Source of the DNA: Opitutaceae bacterium
Lineage (GTDB): Bacteria > Verrucomicrobiota > Verrucomicrobiia > Opitutales > Opitutaceae
Length of the DNA stretch: 64,000 bases
Direction of reading: 5' to 3'
NCBI GenBank assembly: GCA_003164715.1
Contig: PLTZ01000076.1
Location: 1 to 64,000 of the forward strand
The position numbers were made by a program, and so were the translations under genes. Below, one piece after another: positions 28,423 to 41,851 of the stretch; position 1 is the stretch's first letter, and every line of letters starts with the position of its first letter. The notes beneath the pieces were generated by a model. The model did no database searches. It was not told the DNA's origin and was given only the letters and a program-made list of their open reading frames with translations.

Positions 28423-28725
28423 ATGCTGATCCACTCCGTGTACTTCTGGCTCAAGCCCGAACTCACCGACGCCGAGCGCGCGAATTTCCGCGCCGAAGTG
28501 CAGAAGCTCTCCGCCGTGCGGACGATCGAGAAGATTTACGTGGGGCCGCCCGCGTCCCTGCGCGAGCGGGACGTGACCGAGCGGAGCTTCGACGTGGCGC
28601 TCACGATCGTCTTCAGGGACGGCCCGGCGCACGACGCCTATCAGGTCGACCCGATCCACCTCGCCTTTGTAGAGAGGAACCAGCGGTCCTGGACCCGGGT
28701 CCAAGTCTACGACTCGCAGGAATGA
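28423..28725 (+). CDS. Dabb (stress-responsive A/B barrel) domain protein
   Basis: MLIHSVYFWLKPELTDAERANFRAEV...FDVALTIVFRDGPAHDAYQVDPIHLAF. Confidence 0.85.
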   Translation: MLIHSVYFWLKPELTDAERANFRAEVQKLSAVRTIEKIYVGPPASLRERDVTERSFDVALTIVFRDGPAHDAYQVDPIHLAFVERNQRSWTRVQVYDSQE

Positions 28726-28868
28726 CGGCAGGCCTGCCGGTCCCGGTCCGCGCGGTCGACATTTGATCGCGATGCGGGATGGATGCCGGGGTCCGTGGCG
28801 GCTAGGCGGTCCTGTGGTACTTGTCTGTTGCGGCCGACGCCATCCGCTCGGCGCCCGGTGGTACCGCG

Positions 28869-29492
28869 CTAGGTCCGGCGGTCGTTCCAGGCCGCGTAGT
28901 CGGCTGGCGTGTCGATGTCTGCGCCCAGCTCGGGCAGGTCGATTGCGGCCACCCGCTCCGCCTCCGAATTGAGCAGCTTGCGTGCGCCCTCGTCGCCCCT
29001 GAGCGCCATGAGGGCGCCAAAGTGACCCCGGCCGAAGACGGCGGGGGCGCCGTTTCGGCCATGATAGCGAGCGGCCGATGTGCGCCCCGTCGCCCGGTGG
29101 AGCGAGGCGAGCAGCAGGATCACGTCCGCCGAGAGGCCCGGCTGGTCGCACGGCGCGAGGAGGACGGCGTCCAGGGAGGGGTCGGCGGCGAGAGCCGCGG
29201 CGAGCCCCGTGCGGATCGACGAGGCCATGCCCTCCTCCCACTGCGCATTGTGCGCCGCAACGATCGGCCTTTCGGCGATCGTGGCCCGGACCACCTCCGC
29301 GTTGGCCCCTAGGACGACGACGACGGGCCGCGCCCCAGAGCGGAGCGCGGCGTCGACGGCGCGGGCGACCATGGGCCTGCCACCGATGTCCAGGAGCTGT
29401 TTCACGGCCCCCATGCGGGAGGATCCGCCGGCCGCCAGCAGGACGGCGCCGAGCTTCTTGGGCCCCGCGGGCGCGTCCGCGGCCTCAGGCAT
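28869..29492 (-). CDS. MocA-like molybdopterin nucleotidyltransferase
   Basis: LGAVLLAAGGSSRMGAVKQLLDIGGRPMVARAV; adjacent to xdhC and molybdenum hydroxylase genes. Confidence 0.85.
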   Translation of the reverse strand: MPEAADAPAGPKKLGAVLLAAGGSSRMGAVKQLLDIGGRPMVARAVDAALRSGARPVVVVLGANAEVVRATIAERPIVAAHNAQWEEGMASSIRTGLAAALAADPSLDAVLLAPCDQPGLSADVILLLASLHRATGRTSAARYHGRNGAPAVFGRGHFGALMALRGDEGARKLLNSEAERVAAIDLPELGADIDTPADYAAWNDRRT

Positions 29493-30483
29493 GGATCGGC
29501 AGCTCGCGCTCGCGAAGCGGGCGCGCGTCGCGGCCCGAGAGCACGGCTCTCATCTCGGCCACGATGCAGAGCGCGACCTCCTCGGGAAGGTCCGCGCCGA
29601 GGTCGAGGCCTACCGGCGCGCGCAGGCGAGCGCGCATCTCGGAGGTGACGGCAAGGCCGTTTCCGACGAGGTCGGCGACGATCTTCTCCGCCCTGCGCCT
29701 GGGTCCCAGGAGCCCGAGGTAGGCCAGGGGGAGCGGCAGGAGGTCCTGCAGGAGCGGCACGTCGTGGAGGTAGTGGTGCGTCATGACGACGGCGAGGGAG
29801 CCGGGCGCGGGCGCCGCGCGCCCGACGAGGGTCTCCGCCGGCCCGGACAGGAACACGGCCGCCCCTGGGAAGCGCTCGGGTGTCGGCATCGCGGGCCGCG
29901 GGTCGGCCACGGTGACCCTCCAGCCGAGCTCGCGGGCGAGCCGTGCGAGCGGCTGCGCGTCGTCTCCCGCCCCGAATATCGCGAGCGAGACCGGGGGCCC
30001 AATCCGGTCAATGAAGACGCTGGCCCTCGGGCCCGGAGAGGCCTCGGCGGGGTCGTCGCGCAGCCGGGTGCCGACCGGACCGCCCGGGTTCTCCCAAACG
30101 ACGGCGAGCTCCGTGGGCCTGCCGGCGCGCAGGTTCTCCTCGAGCGCGGCCGCCCAGCGCGGCCGCGGCTCCACGGGCTCCAGCAGCACCCTCACGACGC
30201 CGTTGCAGCCGAGCCCCACGCCCCAGACAAGGTCGTTCTCCGCCGACGTGTCGTAGACCACGAGTTCGGGGCGCCCGCTTGCCGCCACGCGGCCCGCCCG
30301 CTCGACAAGGTCCTCCTCAAGGCACCCTCCGCTGATCGAGCCGATGCGCCCCGCCCCGTCCGTGACCAGCATCCGCGCCCCGGGCCTGCGGTAGGACGAT
30401 CCCTCGACCTTGGTGAGGGTTGCCATCACCCCGCCCGCGCCCGCCCGGCACAGGTGCGCGACAATCGCCTCCAGTTCCTTCAT
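29485..30483 (-). CDS. XdhC/CoxI-family molybdoenzyme maturation protein
   Basis: [61 protein letters not shown]. Confidence 0.88.
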   Translation of the reverse strand: MKELEAIVAHLCRAGAGGVMATLTKVEGSSYRRPGARMLVTDGAGRIGSISGGCLEEDLVERAGRVAASGRPELVVYDTSAENDLVWGVGLGCNGVVRVLLEPVEPRPRWAAALEENLRAGRPTELAVVWENPGGPVGTRLRDDPAEASPGPRASVFIDRIGPPVSLAIFGAGDDAQPLARLARELGWRVTVADPRPAMPTPERFPGAAVFLSGPAETLVGRAAPAPGSLAVVMTHHYLHDVPLLQDLLPLPLAYLGLLGPRRRAEKIVADLVGNGLAVTSEMRARLRAPVGLDLGADLPEEVALCIVAEMRAVLSGRDARPLRERELPIHA

Positions 30484-30514
30484 GGACGGATGGCTTACCG
30501 GGCGCGCGCCTGCA

Positions 30515-32731
30515 TTACGACCAAGAAAGGTCCGTCCTCGATATCGGGAGCTGGCGCACGCGCTTGCCGGTGGCGGCGAAGATCGCGTTGCACACGGCCG
30601 GCGCCAGCGGGGGAAGGGCGGGCTCTCCCAGTCCGGTGGGCGGGTAGTCGCTCTTGACGAAGTGTATCTCGATCGAGCGCGGCGCATCCGCGATCCGCAG
30701 CATCGGGTACTCGTGGAAGTTGGACTGGACGACGCGGCCCTGCTTGATGTCGAGCTCCTGGCGCCAGGCCGCGTTCAGGCCGTCCGTTACGGAGCCCTGA
30801 ACCTGGTTCTCGGCGCCGCTCAGGTTGACGATCTGCGATCCGACGTCGACGGCGGCCACGACGCGGTCCACCCTGAGCTCTCCCGCAGGCGTGACCGTCA
30901 CCTCCGCCACCTCGGCGATGTAGCCCTGGTGACTGAAGAAGTACCCGAGGCCCATGCCCCTGCCGCGGGGCAGCGTCTTTCCCCAGCCGGACTTCTCGGC
31001 CACCTCGCGCAGGACGCTGCGCATGCGCGCGGCGTTGTAGGGGCGGCCCCTGGGGCCGGTGCCCGGGACCATATCGCCTTCGCCCAGCAGGGCCAGGTTG
31101 AACTTTACGGGGTCCCTGCCGGCGGCGTGCGCAAGCTCGTCGAGGAAGCTGCAGATCACCCAGGCGTAGGTGCAGCTGCCCGGGGCGCGCCAGGGGCCCT
31201 GGGGCACGCCGTTGTCGAGCGTGCTGCTCAGGAGCGCGAAGTTCGGCACGAAGCGCGCGGGATATTCATCCGCGCCCATGTTGGAGCCGAAGGAGACATG
31301 GTGGCTGCGCCACGCGCTCAGCGCGCCCTGCGGGTCCACCGCGCCCTTGAGGAAGTGAAACCCGCCGGGCCTGTAGTGGTCGTGCTGCAGGTCGTTCGCG
31401 CGGTCCCAGAGGAGCTTCACCGGGACGCCGAGGCGCTGCGAGATCGCGGCCGCCTCCGCGACCGGGTCGGAGTCGAGCCTCCGGCCGAAACCGCCGCCGA
31501 TGCGGGTGATGTTGACCTTCACGTTCTCGGGGGCGAACCCGAGCACCTGCGCGGCGAGCTTGCGCGCGCCGTCCGGGTTCTGGGTCGGGGCCCAGATCTC
31601 GGCCCTGTCCCCCTGCACGTGCACAAGGCAGTTCTGGGGCTCCAGGTTCGTGTGCGAAATGAAGGGGTACGCGTAGGCGGCCTCGAGCACGTGCGCCGCG
31701 CCGGCGAACGCCTTGTCGACGTCCCCGTCCCTGCGGTCCTCGGACACCCCGGGCGATCCGGCGGGCGCGCGCGCGAGCTCGCGCGCCTGGCGGGCGAAGT
31801 CGTCCCAGCTGCTGTTGGGCAGCCGGCCCTCCTTCCAGGTGACCTTCAGCTCGTTGCGGGCGCTGAACGCGGCCCACGTGGAGGTGGCGACGATGGCGAC
31901 TCCCGGCACGAGGCCCGTCAACTGGCCCTCGGGCACGGTCCGGTCGATCGCGAACGCGTCCACGACGCCCGGCAGGGCCTTCACGTGGTCCAGGTTCGCG
32001 CTCAGGGGGCGGGCGCCCCAGACGGGGCTCTTCTCGTAGACCGCGTGCACCATTCCCGGCCGCTTCTGGTCGATTCCGAAGAGCGGCTGCCCGGTGACGA
32101 CCCTGGGGTTGTCGACCCCGCCGATCCGCTTGCCGAGCAGCGTGAAGTCCTTCGGATCCTTCAGGACCACGGAGCCCTCGGCGGGCACGGGCAGGGCCGA
32201 GGCCTTCGCCACCAGGTCCCCGAACTTGAGGGACCGGCCCGACGGCGCGTGGCGCACCGCGCCCTCCCCGGCGACGCACTCGTTCGCCGGCACGCCCCAC
32301 GTCTGGGCCGCCGCCTCGACCAGCATGGTGCGCGCGGCGGCGCCGACCTGGCGCATCGCCGTGTAGGACATCGGCGTCGACATGCTCCCGCCGGCGAACT
32401 GCGGGCCGAACGCCGCATCGAGTGGCGCCGAGACCACCTCCACGCGCCTCCAGTCCGCCCCGAGCTCCTCCGCGATGATCATCGGCAGCGAGGTCTTGAT
32501 CCCCTGGCCGACCTCGGGCCTGGGGGAGTAGACGGTCACGCTCCCGTCGGCGGCGATGCGGAGGAACGCGTTCGGGATGAAGAGACCGTCCGTCTTCTCG
32601 ACGTCGGGCTTCACGACCTGCGCCATCCCCGAGGGCCGCACATAGTAACCGAGGACGAGGCCGCCCCCGGCGAGGGTCGCCAGCTTCAGGAAGGACCTGC
32701 GCCCGAGGGGCGCCCGAAGCGTCGCGCTCAT
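30515..32731 (-). CDS. Xanthine dehydrogenase family molybdopterin-binding subunit (IorB-like), Tat-type leader
   Basis: [22 protein letters not shown] leader; [42 protein letters not shown]. Confidence 0.9.
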   Translation of the reverse strand: MSATLRAPLGRRSFLKLATLAGGGLVLGYYVRPSGMAQVVKPDVEKTDGLFIPNAFLRIAADGSVTVYSPRPEVGQGIKTSLPMIIAEELGADWRRVEVVSAPLDAAFGPQFAGGSMSTPMSYTAMRQVGAAARTMLVEAAAQTWGVPANECVAGEGAVRHAPSGRSLKFGDLVAKASALPVPAEGSVVLKDPKDFTLLGKRIGGVDNPRVVTGQPLFGIDQKRPGMVHAVYEKSPVWGARPLSANLDHVKALPGVVDAFAIDRTVPEGQLTGLVPGVAIVATSTWAAFSARNELKVTWKEGRLPNSSWDDFARQARELARAPAGSPGVSEDRRDGDVDKAFAGAAHVLEAAYAYPFISHTNLEPQNCLVHVQGDRAEIWAPTQNPDGARKLAAQVLGFAPENVKVNITRIGGGFGRRLDSDPVAEAAAISQRLGVPVKLLWDRANDLQHDHYRPGGFHFLKGAVDPQGALSAWRSHHVSFGSNMGADEYPARFVPNFALLSSTLDNGVPQGPWRAPGSCTYAWVICSFLDELAHAAGRDPVKFNLALLGEGDMVPGTGPRGRPYNAARMRSVLREVAEKSGWGKTLPRGRGMGLGYFFSHQGYIAEVAEVTVTPAGELRVDRVVAAVDVGSQIVNLSGAENQVQGSVTDGLNAAWRQELDIKQGRVVQSNFHEYPMLRIADAPRSIEIHFVKSDYPPTGLGEPALPPLAPAVCNAIFAATGKRVRQLPISRTDLSWS

Positions 32732-33210
32732 GCCCGGGTCTCCCTCCCGGCCGCAAGGAGCTCGGCCGCCCGGTGGATCCCCGCGCGGATCCGGAAATAC
32801 GTTGCGCAGCGGCAGAGGTTCCCCGCCATGGCCTCGTCGATGTCGGCGTCGCTCGGGCTCGGGTTGTGGGCCAGAAGGGCGGCGGCCGACATGAGCTGGC
32901 CGGGCTGGCAGTAGCCGCACTGGGCGACGTCGAGCTCGCACCAGGCCCTCTGCAGGGGATGCTGGCCGTCGGGGGAGAGGCCCTCGATGGTCGTCACCTT
33001 GGCGGAGCCGACCGCGGAGACCGGGGTCAGGCAGGCCCGGGCGGGCGTGCCGTCCAGGTGCACGGTGCACGCGGCGCACTGCCCGATGCCGCATCCGAAC
33101 TTCGTGCCCACAAGGTCCAGGTTGTCCCGGAGCACCCAGAGCAGGGGAGTCTCCGGAGCGGCGTCGACCTCGTGGGAGCGCCCGTTAACCTGCAGGGTGA
33201 ATGTGCTCAT
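32728..33210 (-). CDS. [2Fe-2S] subunit of molybdenum hydroxylase (IorA-like)
   Basis: [24 protein letters not shown] and [18 protein letters not shown]...[12 protein letters not shown]; 4-nt overlap with IorB-like gene. Confidence 0.92.
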   Translation of the reverse strand: MSTFTLQVNGRSHEVDAAPETPLLWVLRDNLDLVGTKFGCGIGQCAACTVHLDGTPARACLTPVSAVGSAKVTTIEGLSPDGQHPLQRAWCELDVAQCGYCQPGQLMSAAALLAHNPSPSDADIDEAMAGNLCRCATYFRIRAGIHRAAELLAAGRETRA

Positions 33211-33275
33211 GCGCGCCTAGGTTGGAGTGGCGCACCGTACTGCGGACGCGGCTCCTGTCAACGGCGCTCGCTCGG

Positions 33276-35843
33276 TTAATCGGCCTTCGGCGGCATGACC
33301 CACTTTACCAGGGCCGACTGCAGCTCGGCCTTTCGGACCGGCTTTGAGAGGTAGTCGTCCATCCCGGCAGCCAGGCATTTCTCGCGGTCGCCCGTCATGG
33401 CGTTGGCCGTCATCGCGACGATGCGCACCGGCGCCTTCCAGTTCACCTGGAATGACTTCTCCTCCTGGCGGATCAACCGCGCCGCCTCATAGCCGTCCAT
33501 CTCCGGCATCTGGCAGTCCATGAAGATGATGTCATAGGGCACCTGCTTGAGGGCGCTCAGCACCTCGTGGCCGTTGGCGACGGCGTCCGCGGAGAACCCG
33601 AGGCCCTTGAGCTGCGCCAGCGCCACCTTCTGGTTAACGATGTTGTCCTCGGCCAGTAGGATGCGCGCATGGTGCTGGGCCGGGGCCGCCTGCGTCTCGG
33701 CGGCGGGCGCCTCCCCCTTGGGCGCCTTGGTAAAGACGTGCTCCGCCGCGGCCTTGCCGAGCACGTTGACCAGGCAGTCGAACAGGCGCGACTGCTTGAT
33801 CGGCTTCACTAGGTAGGCGTCCACGCCGGCCGCCTTGAGCTCGTCCTGCGTGTGCATGTAGCCCATCGACGTGAGGATGATGAGCCGGGTCGACCTTATC
33901 GCGGGGTCGGCCTTGATTGACCGGGCGAGCGTCATCCCGTCCATCTCGGGCATCTGCATGTCGAGGAGCGCGAGGTCGTAGGGCTTGCCGTCCGCCGCGG
34001 CGGTCCGCAGCAGGTCGAGGGCCTCGAATCCGTTGGCCGCGCTGCCCTTCTGCATCTTCCACGCGTAGAGCTGGTGGCGCAGGATCTGCCGGTTGGTGGC
34101 GTTGTCGTCGACGACCAGGACGCGCAGGTCAAACAGGTCCCGGAAGTAGATGGAGGGGGCGGGCTCGGCCGGTCCGGTCTGCTTCTCCAGGCGGGCGTTG
34201 AAGAAGAATGTCGAGCCCTTGCCGATCTCGCTCGTGACCCCGATACGCCCTCCCATCATCTCGACAAGCTGCTTTGAGATGGCGAGACCGAGCCCCGTCC
34301 CGCCGAACCGGCGGGTCGTGGAATTGTCGGCCTGCGTGAACGCCTGGAAAAGCCTCGGCTGGATGTCCGGAGGGATGCCGATCCCGGTGTCCTTCACGGA
34401 GAAGCCGATGACGGCGTGGGTGTCGGTCTCGCTTTCTCTTGTGACCCGCACGACGACCTCGCCCCTCTCCGTGAACTTGATCGCATTCCCGATCAGGTTG
34501 GTGATGATCTGCCTGAGCCGGCCCGGGTCGCCCCGCAGGCGCCTAGGCAGGTCCGGGGGAAGCTCGCAGGCCAGCTCGATGCTCTTGTGCCGCGCCCGCT
34601 CGGCGAACATGTCGAGCGCCCCCTCGACCGTCTCGACAAGGTCGAAGTCGAGCGTGTCGAACGCCAATTTGCCCGCCTCGATCTTCGAGAAGTCGAGGAT
34701 GTCGTTGATGATCGTAAGCAGCGAGTCCGCCGAGTTGCGGATCGTCTCGGCGAACTCCCTCTGGACCGGCGCCAGCTCCGTGTCCAGCAGCAGGCCCGTC
34801 ATGCCGATCACGCCGTTCATCGGCGTGCGGATCTCGTGGCTCATGTTTGCCAGGAACTCGCTCTTTATCCTCGACGACTCGAGCGCCGCGTCCCGCGTCC
34901 GCGCCAGCTCGAGCTCCGTCTCCTTGAGGGTGGTGATGTCGACGATGACTCCCACCAGGTTCCACTTGTCGGGCGCCACCCGGTCGAGGGACACATGCTC
35001 GTGCAGGCAGAAGGTCCTGTCCCCCACGACCACGTGGAACTCCTGGTCGTAGTCCGGCTTGCCCTGCAGCATCGCGTCCCGGGCCGCCTTGTTGATCTGG
35101 ACCCATTCGGGCACCATCTCCTCGGTCCAGAGTATCTTCTGCCCGGGCTCCGAGTCCTTGCCGAAGATCCGCTTGTAGAGGACCGACTGCGGCAGGTAGA
35201 ACGACCAATCCTGCCGCCCGTCCGGCTGTCCCGTCGCGGTGGCCTGCCAGAGCAGGCAGTCGGCCCCCTTCAGGATCTTCTCGATCTGGCTCTCCGAAGC
35301 CTTCTGAGCCTCCTCGGCGTTGCGCCGCTTGGTGACGTCGCGGACGACGCCCGCGAGGTTCCACTCGTTGGGCCCGGAACGCCGGATCAGGACCTCCTCG
35401 GTCAGCCAGTGCGTCCCGTCCGGGCCGATGATCCGGAACTCCTGCTGGTAGCCGTCGGCGCCGTTCAAGAGGGCCGCCGCGGACACGACCTTTGTCCTTT
35501 CGTGGTCGGGGGCCTGCTCGTCCCGCCACAGCCCCCCCTCGTTGCGCAGCTCGGCAAGCTTGTAGATCGAGTTCTCCTGGAGGGTCGGCGGCATCCGGAT
35601 CTTCCAGTCGAAGGTCGACCCCGTCCTCGTGACCCGCGCCCACCACGGCAGGATGTTCGACCGGTTGAACGTCTCCATGAGCAGCTTGTAGCTTTCGTAC
35701 ACCTCCTGGCGTTCGGCGTCGGCCGCAGGCTCGCCCCTGCCGCGCCGCCTCTTCAGGAAGCCGATGAGGGCCGCCACGACCCAGCCGCTCAGGCAAGTGG
35801 CGCCAAGCGCAAGGACGAGGGCTGTGTTTGAAGCGGAGGGCAT
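33276..35843 (-). CDS. Hybrid sensor histidine kinase, PAS/PAC-HisKA-HATPase-REC-REC
   Basis: [47 protein letters not shown]; two receivers ([26 protein letters not shown]). Confidence 0.92.
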   Translation of the reverse strand: MPSASNTALVLALGATCLSGWVVAALIGFLKRRRGRGEPAADAERQEVYESYKLLMETFNRSNILPWWARVTRTGSTFDWKIRMPPTLQENSIYKLAELRNEGGLWRDEQAPDHERTKVVSAAALLNGADGYQQEFRIIGPDGTHWLTEEVLIRRSGPNEWNLAGVVRDVTKRRNAEEAQKASESQIEKILKGADCLLWQATATGQPDGRQDWSFYLPQSVLYKRIFGKDSEPGQKILWTEEMVPEWVQINKAARDAMLQGKPDYDQEFHVVVGDRTFCLHEHVSLDRVAPDKWNLVGVIVDITTLKETELELARTRDAALESSRIKSEFLANMSHEIRTPMNGVIGMTGLLLDTELAPVQREFAETIRNSADSLLTIINDILDFSKIEAGKLAFDTLDFDLVETVEGALDMFAERARHKSIELACELPPDLPRRLRGDPGRLRQIITNLIGNAIKFTERGEVVVRVTRESETDTHAVIGFSVKDTGIGIPPDIQPRLFQAFTQADNSTTRRFGGTGLGLAISKQLVEMMGGRIGVTSEIGKGSTFFFNARLEKQTGPAEPAPSIYFRDLFDLRVLVVDDNATNRQILRHQLYAWKMQKGSAANGFEALDLLRTAAADGKPYDLALLDMQMPEMDGMTLARSIKADPAIRSTRLIILTSMGYMHTQDELKAAGVDAYLVKPIKQSRLFDCLVNVLGKAAAEHVFTKAPKGEAPAAETQAAPAQHHARILLAEDNIVNQKVALAQLKGLGFSADAVANGHEVLSALKQVPYDIIFMDCQMPEMDGYEAARLIRQEEKSFQVNWKAPVRIVAMTANAMTGDREKCLAAGMDDYLSKPVRKAELQSALVKWVMPPKAD

Positions 35844-35970
35844 GCGGGCTCTGGGGAAACCGGGCCGAGTTCGTTCGTGGCGGTGGGGGTGCTGGCGCGC
35901 CGGGGCGTCTGGGCGTGGTGCGACCGTAGGAAAGAATTGCGCAAACTTCCTGTCAACGGGCAACCCGCCT

Positions 35971-37866
35971 TCAGGTGAGCGCCTCGTGCACCGCCCGCAA
36001 CAGGGAACGCGGGGTGTAGGGCTTGTTCAGCACGAACCGGGGTCTCCCTTCCTTGGTGTGCTCGCCCACGGTGTCGCGGCCGTAGCCCGTCGTGAGGATG
36101 ACCTTCAGGGCGGGCTTCTCCGCCTGGAACAGGGCGGCCAGGACCGGCCCCGAGAGCTCCCCCGGCAGGACGACGTCGGTCAGCAGCAGGTCGATCCTCG
36201 CCGAATGCCAGCGCCAGACCTCCTTCGCGTTCTCGCCGGACTTCGCCTGGAGGAGCGTGTAGCCGTCCTGCTGGAGCACGGCGGCGGCGAACTCGCGCAC
36301 GTTGGCCTCGTCCTCGACGAGGAGCACGGTGGCCTTGCCGCGCTTCTGCGCGGGCAGGGGCTCGGGCGCGGGGGCCGCGGCGACCTCGTCGCGCACCGTC
36401 GGAAGGTGGATCCTGAAGACGGAGCCCACGCCCTCGTGCGTCTCCACCTCGATCCAGCCGTCGTGGCGCCTGACGATGTCCTGGGCGGTCGCAAGGCCGA
36501 GGCCCGTGCCGCGGCCCTCGTCCTTCGTGGTGAAGAAGGGCTCGAATATCCGCGGAAGGATGGCCGCGGGTATTCCGGAGCCGGTGTCGCTCACGGAGAT
36601 GCAGGCGTACTCCGCCGCGGGCGCCGCGACGTCCCTCGGCGGCCGGACGCCGTGCGCCGGCAGGCCCACGGCGATGCTTAAGCGGCCGCCGCGCGGCATC
36701 GCGTCCCGGGCGTTCACCGCCAGGTTCATGAGCGCCTGCTCGATCATGGCGACGTCGATGCTCGCGCGCGGCGACTCGCGGACCGGCTCGAAATCGATGA
36801 CGATCGTCTCGCCCAGGAGCCGGCGGAGCATGCCGACCATGGCCTCGACCTCGGCGCTCAGGTCGACCACCTCGCGCTTCGGCAGGCGCTTTCGGCTGAA
36901 GGGCAGCAGCTGGCGCACGAGGCCGGTGGCGTGCCGGCTCGCGGTGAAGACCCGCTTCAGGGCCTCCTCCGACGCCGGCGGAAGGTTCTCCTTGTCGAGC
37001 AGCATGCTCACGTAGCCCGAGATGATGGTCAGGAGGTTGTTGAAGTCGTGGGCGATGCCTCCCGCGAGCCGCCCCACGAGCTCCATCTTCTGCGCCTGAA
37101 GCAGCTCCGCCTCCAGGCGCTTGCGGTCGGTGATGTCCGAGGCCAGCCCGACCATCCTGAGCGGGCCGCTGTCCTTCCCCGGCGCGGGGAAGCCGCGGTC
37201 GTGGATCCAGCGCACCGACGCGTCGGGCCTGCGGATGCGGTAGTCGGCCTGGTAGGGCGAGCGGGTCGCGATCTTCGCGCGGACCTCGGCCAGGACCGGG
37301 CCGTCCTCCTCGAGCACCCCCTCCGGCCAGGGGCCGTCACCCGCGGGTGGCCCGCCCCAGACGTCGGCGTAGGAGGGGCTCACGTACAGGGCCCTTCCCG
37401 ATGCGGCGTCGCACACCCAGAACACGTCCCGGATGTTCTCGGCGATCTCCCGGAACCGCTCCTCGGCCTCGTTCAGGCGCCCGGGCTGCGCGGGCTTGCG
37501 CAGGGCCTGGAGGATCGCCGCGGGAAGCCGTTCGAGGCGGTCCTTGTGGACAAAGTCGCTTGCGCCGCGCCTCAGGCATTCGGCCGCCCGGTCCTCCCCG
37601 GTCGAGTCCGAAACGATGATGTAGGGCACCCCGGGCAGCCTCGAGAGGGCCGAGTCGAGGGCGGCCATCCCGTCGTAGCCCGGGACGCAGTGGTCGGCCA
37701 GGACAAGGTCCACGTTCCCGCGCTTCAGCGCGGCCTCGAACTCGGCGCGGTTCGCGGCGCGCTCGAACGCGAGCGAAAGCCCCGTCGACACGGCCATGTG
37801 CCGGATCCGCTCATGGTCGTCCGCGTCGGCCTCCAAGTTGAGCACGCGCAGGAAATCACGATTCAT
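35971..37866 (-). CDS. REC-PAS-HisKA-HATPase-REC hybrid kinase
   Basis: ATG at 37866 ([17 protein letters not shown]); N-term receiver ([13 protein letters not shown]), [22 protein letters not shown]-term receiver ([15 protein letters not shown]). Confidence 0.9.
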   Translation of the reverse strand: MNRDFLRVLNLEADADDHERIRHMAVSTGLSLAFERAANRAEFEAALKRGNVDLVLADHCVPGYDGMAALDSALSRLPGVPYIIVSDSTGEDRAAECLRRGASDFVHKDRLERLPAAILQALRKPAQPGRLNEAEERFREIAENIRDVFWVCDAASGRALYVSPSYADVWGGPPAGDGPWPEGVLEEDGPVLAEVRAKIATRSPYQADYRIRRPDASVRWIHDRGFPAPGKDSGPLRMVGLASDITDRKRLEAELLQAQKMELVGRLAGGIAHDFNNLLTIISGYVSMLLDKENLPPASEEALKRVFTASRHATGLVRQLLPFSRKRLPKREVVDLSAEVEAMVGMLRRLLGETIVIDFEPVRESPRASIDVAMIEQALMNLAVNARDAMPRGGRLSIAVGLPAHGVRPPRDVAAPAAEYACISVSDTGSGIPAAILPRIFEPFFTTKDEGRGTGLGLATAQDIVRRHDGWIEVETHEGVGSVFRIHLPTVRDEVAAAPAPEPLPAQKRGKATVLLVEDEANVREFAAAVLQQDGYTLLQAKSGENAKEVWRWHSARIDLLLTDVVLPGELSGPVLAALFQAEKPALKVILTTGYGRDTVGEHTKEGRPRFVLNKPYTPRSLLRAVHEALT

Positions 37867-37920
37867 TGCGGGTGGCCGGTGTTCGCGATCGCTTGGGGAA
37901 GGGGCGTATATTCGGGGCGC

Positions 37921-37958
37921 GCCGCCGCCCCAAGACTTGGTTTGGCCGCCGCCCCAAG
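37921..37958. repeat. Direct repeat GCCGCCGCCCCAAG x2, 24 bp apart, in an intergenic region
   Basis: Identical 14-mers at 37921-37934 and 37945-37958, with CCAAGACTTGG palindrome at 37930-37940. Confidence 0.7.
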
Positions 37959-37979
37959 GCAAGGAATTCCGCCTGCGCG

Positions 37980-38588
37980 TCAGGACCTGAGGAGCGCGTA
38001 GAGGCCGAACGCCAGGAGTGTGGCGCCCGAGACGCGGTTGACCGCCCTCATCCAGCCGGTGCCGACGCGCGAGCGGACCGCGCTCACGCCGCCGCTCAGG
38101 ATGAGCCACCAGGAGGCGGAGCCGAGGAAGACCCCGAGCACCAGCGAGCACGCGGCCAGGTACCCGGCCGAGGCGCCGATGCCGAAGGCCGCGAACACGG
38201 CCGCGAACGAGAGTATCGTCGCGGGGTTGGCGAGCGTCAGCAGGAACGTGGACCCGTACGCGGCGAGGGCCCGGCCGGCGCACTGCGGTGCGGCGTCGGG
38301 GGCCGGTTTGGCGAGGAACGTCTGCACGCCGAGGCAGCAGAGAAACGCGCCGCCGGCCATCCCCAGCCCGTACCGGTGGCCGACCAGGAGGCCCGAGACC
38401 GCGGTGAGCCCGAACCCCGCCACGCATCCGTACACGGCGTCCGCGGTGGCCGCTCCGAGCCCCGCCATGAACCCCGTCCAGAGGCCGTCCCGCAGCGAGC
38501 GCCGGATGCAGAGGACGCCGATCGGACCCACCGGGGCGGCGATGGAACCCCCGATCATCAGGCCTTTGAGGAGGAGTCGTGGATTCAT
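37980..38588 (-). CDS. LysE-family amino-acid exporter
   Basis: MNPRLLLKGLMIGGSIAAPVGPIGVLCIRRSLRDGLWTGFMAGLGAATADAVYG; NPATILSFAAVFA. Confidence 0.85.
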   Translation of the reverse strand: MNPRLLLKGLMIGGSIAAPVGPIGVLCIRRSLRDGLWTGFMAGLGAATADAVYGCVAGFGLTAVSGLLVGHRYGLGMAGGAFLCCLGVQTFLAKPAPDAAPQCAGRALAAYGSTFLLTLANPATILSFAAVFAAFGIGASAGYLAACSLVLGVFLGSASWWLILSGGVSAVRSRVGTGWMRAVNRVSGATLLAFGLYALLRS

Positions 38589-38739
38589 GCGGCGCGCCCG
38601 GGTTTCGCGGGCCGGGCGATCCTCGGCGAGGCCGCGGCCCCGGTCCACGACAATTCGAGCGGGGATACGCCATGGGGCCCCGGCGGGCGCCGGCGCTTTT
38701 TGTGCTGCCCCTGCGGCCCGCCCGGGCCCACCCTGCGGC

Positions 38740-40416
<1,677 letters not shown>

Positions 40417-40494
40417 GCGGACCGGAACCGGGACCCCGGTGGTTGTCGGCCCATTTGGCTTTCGCGCGCGGAGGATTCCCGATAGTCGTGCGTC

Positions 40495-41526
40495 ATGAAC
40501 CCCCTCCTTCCACTCCGGGCAGCCCTCGCGGGCGGCCTCCTTGCCGTTTGGACGCCCCCATGCCCCGCCGCGGACGCCGGCGCGCCCCGGGCGCGCGCGG
40601 GCCTACTCCTCGTTGCCAACAAGGGCGACCGCACGCTCTCGATTGTCGATGCGGCCTCCGGACGCCAGCTCGCGGCCGTCCAGGAGAGCGGGGAGACCGG
40701 GCACGAGGTCGCGGCATCGCCGGACGGCAGGCGCGCGTTTGTCCCCGTCTACGGCAGCGCCCGCGTGGGCCAGGCGGGCACGGACGGTCGGCTGGTCGAC
40801 GTGATCGACCTTGAGACGCGCTCGGTCGTCGGGACGATCGACCTCGGCAGGGGCCTTCGCCCTCACAAGCCGGTGTTCGGCCCGAAGAACGGGCTGCTCT
40901 ATGTGACGACCGAGCTCGACAACTCGGTCACGATCATCGACCCGGCGACCCTCAGGATACTGGGCTCGGTGCCGACAGGCCGCTCCCAGTCCCACATGTT
41001 GGCCATCTCGAGCGACGGACGGCGGGGCTACACCGCCAACGTTGGCTCCGGCACCGTCTCGGTCCTGGACCTGGACGCGAGGGCGCTCGTCACGACGATC
41101 CCCGTCGCGACGATCGTGCAGCGGATCTCGCTCTCGACCGACGACCGGTGGGCGTTCACCGCCGACCAGACCAAGCTGAGGCTCGTGGTCATTGACACCG
41201 CGACCAACGCCGTCAGCACCTCGATACCGCTGCCGGGCCTGGGCTTCGGGACGACGCCGACGCCCGACGGCAGGTGGCTCCTGGTCACGCTCCCGGCGCT
41301 TCGGATGGTGGGCGTGGTCGACCTGGGCAAGATGCGGGTGGTCCGCACGCTCGACGTGCCCAGTGCACCCCAGGAGATCCTGGTGCGCCCCGACGGCGGG
41401 GTCGCCTACGTCTCGTGCGACCAGAGCAGGCAGGTCGCCGTCCTTAACCTCAAGGATTGGAGGGTGGAGCGGCTGATCGACGTCGGCCCGGTGGACGACG
41501 GCCTCGCCTGGGCCGGGGCGAACTGA
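40495..41526 (+). CDS. Secreted YVTN/YncE-type beta-propeller protein
   Basis: Signal peptide; repeated VVDLGKMRVVRTLDVPSAPQEILVRPDGGVAYVS-type blades. Confidence 0.85.
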   Translation: MNPLLPLRAALAGGLLAVWTPPCPAADAGAPRARAGLLLVANKGDRTLSIVDAASGRQLAAVQESGETGHEVAASPDGRRAFVPVYGSARVGQAGTDGRLVDVIDLETRSVVGTIDLGRGLRPHKPVFGPKNGLLYVTTELDNSVTIIDPATLRILGSVPTGRSQSHMLAISSDGRRGYTANVGSGTVSVLDLDARALVTTIPVATIVQRISLSTDDRWAFTADQTKLRLVVIDTATNAVSTSIPLPGLGFGTTPTPDGRWLLVTLPALRMVGVVDLGKMRVVRTLDVPSAPQEILVRPDGGVAYVSCDQSRQVAVLNLKDWRVERLIDVGPVDDGLAWAGAN

Positions 41527-41546
41527 TCTCGCGCGCCCGCCGCGGC

Positions 41547-41846
41547 CTACTGCCGCGCAAAATACCGGGCGAAGATTCCGGTGCACTGCCGCGCCATCGC
41601 GAAGTCCTTGGCCGTGAGCCCGCCCTCGGAATGCGTGGTGAGCGTCAAGGTCACCCGGTTCCAGCGGATGTCGATGTCGGGATGGTGGTCGGCCTTGTCG
41701 GCCTTCATCGCGACCCGGTTGACGAAGTCGATGGAGTCGAGGAACCCCGTGAATTCAAACGTCCGGCGGATCGTCCGGGCGCGCTTTGTCCAACCCGGGA
41801 GGGCTTTGAGACGGCGGCTGACCTGCGTGGGACTGAGGTGGGGCAT
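41547..41846 (-). CDS. 4a-hydroxytetrahydrobiopterin dehydratase (pterin carbinolamine dehydratase)
   Basis: 99-aa protein, FVNRVAMKADKADHHPDIDIRWNRVTLTLTTHSEGGLTAKDFAMA. Confidence 0.92.
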   Translation of the reverse strand: MPHLSPTQVSRRLKALPGWTKRARTIRRTFEFTGFLDSIDFVNRVAMKADKADHHPDIDIRWNRVTLTLTTHSEGGLTAKDFAMARQCTGIFARYFARQ

Positions 41847-41851
41847 GGGGC

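Noticed and set aside
28726-28739. Perfect palindrome CGGCAGGCCTGCCG right after the Dabb gene stop
   Set aside because: Too short for a convincing terminator once a loop is allowed, no T-run; no other copy noticed.
30410-32914. 834-aa plus-strand ORF antisense to the IorB-like gene
   Set aside because: Low-complexity R/V/D/H/G translation, no recognisable motifs; sense strand encodes a clear molybdenum hydroxylase.
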